Part shown: positions 6,993-7,598 of the stretch, piece after piece | How the letters are laid out: each line of letters opens with the position of its first letter | Position numbering within the stretch: position 1 is the stretch's first letter | NCBI GenBank assembly: GCA_018058125.1 | Contig: JAGPCH010000056.1 | Span: 1 to 7,598 of the forward strand | Reading direction: 5' to 3' | DNA length: 7,598 bases | From: Ignavibacteria bacterium | GTDB taxonomy: Bacteria > Bacteroidota > Ignavibacteria > Tepidaquicellales > Tepidaquicellaceae | Position numbers and translations under genes: made by a program | The notes under the pieces: model-generated | The model's input: the letters and a program-made list of their open reading frames with translations, nothing else | The model's database searches: none | What the model was told of the DNA's origin: nothing

Positions 6993-7490
6993 GAATATAA
7001 AATGTGATATAATTTATAAAGTTATCAAATCTGACATCTGATTATATATATTTTGATAAACTCCCGTTCATTTCAAGTGTTTGTCATTTTCGAATGGCCA
7101 CAGTTATAATTTTTTCTATCAAAAAATGCTAAATGCTTTTAAAGGCACTAAGTCTTATCTGTTGTTAAAAGGATTTATCAGGATTGAACTCTGCCGATGT
7201 TCAGTTTAGGTGGTTTTTATTATTGGATGAAATGAAAGTTAAAGTACTTATTTGTTAGATTTAAATTTTATGGGATCTTAATATTTGTAACTTAAATTTA
7301 ACATTTATTTTTGGATTCTATGGGAAAGAATAATTTTGTCTGAGCCGGTTCATTTTTAGAATATAAAATTTATTGTTCCTCCTTATGCAGATTTAATTGC
7401 ACCAGACTGAGAACCCTATCACCGATTGTATCAGGTCCTTTAATTTTTTAAGCTGTTGATAACAGTAAAGCATTAATGAACTTTTACTAT
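6993..7490. other. Intergenic region without a supportable gene
   Basis: About 500 bases with frequent stops in all frames and only tiny open frames. Visible structure: an inverted repeat TTATCAAA-22-TTTGATAA at 7022-7059; a short dyad TGAAC-9-GTTCA at 7185-7203; an imperfect hairpin ACCGAT-TGT-ATCAGGT at 7421-7436 followed on the plus strand by a T-rich stretch (7444-7449); and a small dyad CTGTT-GAT-AACAG at 7453-7465. Nothing here matches an RNA gene, an insertion sequence end or an attachment site that I recognise. It separates the hydrolase at the right edge from the Rrf2-ric unit and probably holds upstream control DNA for the latter. Confidence 0.6.
7464..7488 (-). terminator. Possible weak hairpin just after the hydrolase stop
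   Basis: Two bases past the stop codon, AGTAAAAG and CTTTACT (minus strand) can pair with one bulge around a ten-base loop. The stem is AT-rich and no T tract follows, so it is a weak terminator candidate only. Confidence 0.2.
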
Positions 7491-7598
7491 TTATCCGAAA
7501 AGCATAATCGTATAATCTAATAATTCCTTTCCTCCGGTACTTCCGTGTCCGGGAATTACAATTTCCACTTCCGGATATTTCTGCCGGATCTTTTCTAC
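7491..7598 (-). CDS. Metallo-beta-lactamase-fold hydrolase, C-terminal fragment, 5' end outside window
   Basis: Only the last 35 codons and a TAA stop are in the window. The fragment reads [19 protein letters not shown] and continues [16 protein letters not shown]. The VIPGHG motif is the strand-plus-histidine that supplies the last zinc ligand in this fold, and the following GGKELLDYT helix resembles the end of subclass B1 metallo-beta-lactamases. The family hydrolyses beta-lactams or other esters and thioesters at a zinc site; which one cannot be told from so little. It is about 560 bases upstream of the Rrf2 gene and probably a separate transcription unit. Confidence 0.72.
   Translation of the reverse strand, partial: VEKIRQKYPEVEIVIPGHGSTGGKELLDYTIMLFG

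Noticed and set aside
7126..7209. 27-codon plus-strand frame
   Set aside because: No ribosome binding site, no recognisable features, and such short frames are expected by chance.
7318..7384. Strong Shine-Dalgarno-like AAGGAGGAA on the minus strand ahead of an 11-residue frame
   Set aside because: The gap to the ATG at 7353 is over 20 bases and the frame is too short to support as a gene.
7401..7436. Resemblance to part of a TPP riboswitch (CTGAGA, ACCC, TATCACC, GAT in order on the plus strand)
   Set aside because: The GGGGTGC element before it and the GGATAATGCCAGCG element after it are absent, and no thiamine gene follows on the plus strand; most likely chance.

Overview
The window holds a nitrate uptake and reduction cluster next to a nitric-oxide/iron-sulfur stress module. 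Every protein-coding gene I can support lies on the minus strand, so transcription runs from high to low coordinates. The DNA is AT-rich, starts are mostly ATG without a recognisable Shine-Dalgarno sequence, and one regulator begins with the N-terminal pattern (MFSKACEYGIR) familiar from Bacteroidota Rrf2 proteins. A Bacteroidota-type promoter (TAnnTTTG) also fits upstream of that regulator. I infer a member of the Bacteroidota/Ignavibacteriota/Chlorobiota group, without going lower; an uncultured environmental lineage is possible.

Layout, in the order of transcription: (1) 7598-7491, the last 35 codons of a metallo-beta-lactamase-fold hydrolase. (2) 7490-6931, about 560 bases without a convincing gene, ending in a probable promoter plus a 14-bp palindromic operator. 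(3) 6930-6493, an Rrf2-family regulator with three cysteines that probably bind an Fe-S cluster. (4) 6448-5726, a Ric/ScdA/YtfE di-iron protein that repairs nitrosatively damaged iron centres. (5) 5725-5560, an intergenic region with a sigma70-like promoter and a near-consensus FNR/DNR-type box. (6) 5559-4096 and 4063-2738, two different nitrate/nitrite transporters of the NNP family of the major facilitator superfamily, one NrtP/NRT2-like and one NarK-like. (7) 2737-2607, an intergenic region carrying four tandem copies of a 7-bp unit. (8) 2606-1551, a six-helix NarI/DsrM-like membrane cytochrome b with a soluble C-terminal tail. (9) 1538-1, the N-terminal two thirds or so of a molybdopterin Fe-S oxidoreductase of the NasA/NarB/NapA type, running off the left edge.

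Inferred working model: the transporters import nitrate and export nitrite. The molybdoenzyme, which has no Tat signal and so should be cytoplasmic, reduces nitrate. The co-transcribed cytochrome b is the obvious candidate to pass quinol electrons to it. The regulator and Ric protein upstream would sense and repair damage from reactive nitrogen species made when nitrite accumulates. The most unusual point is the pairing of an assimilatory-type, signal-less nitrate reductase with a dedicated membrane cytochrome b and with no NarH-like electron-transfer subunit visible between them.
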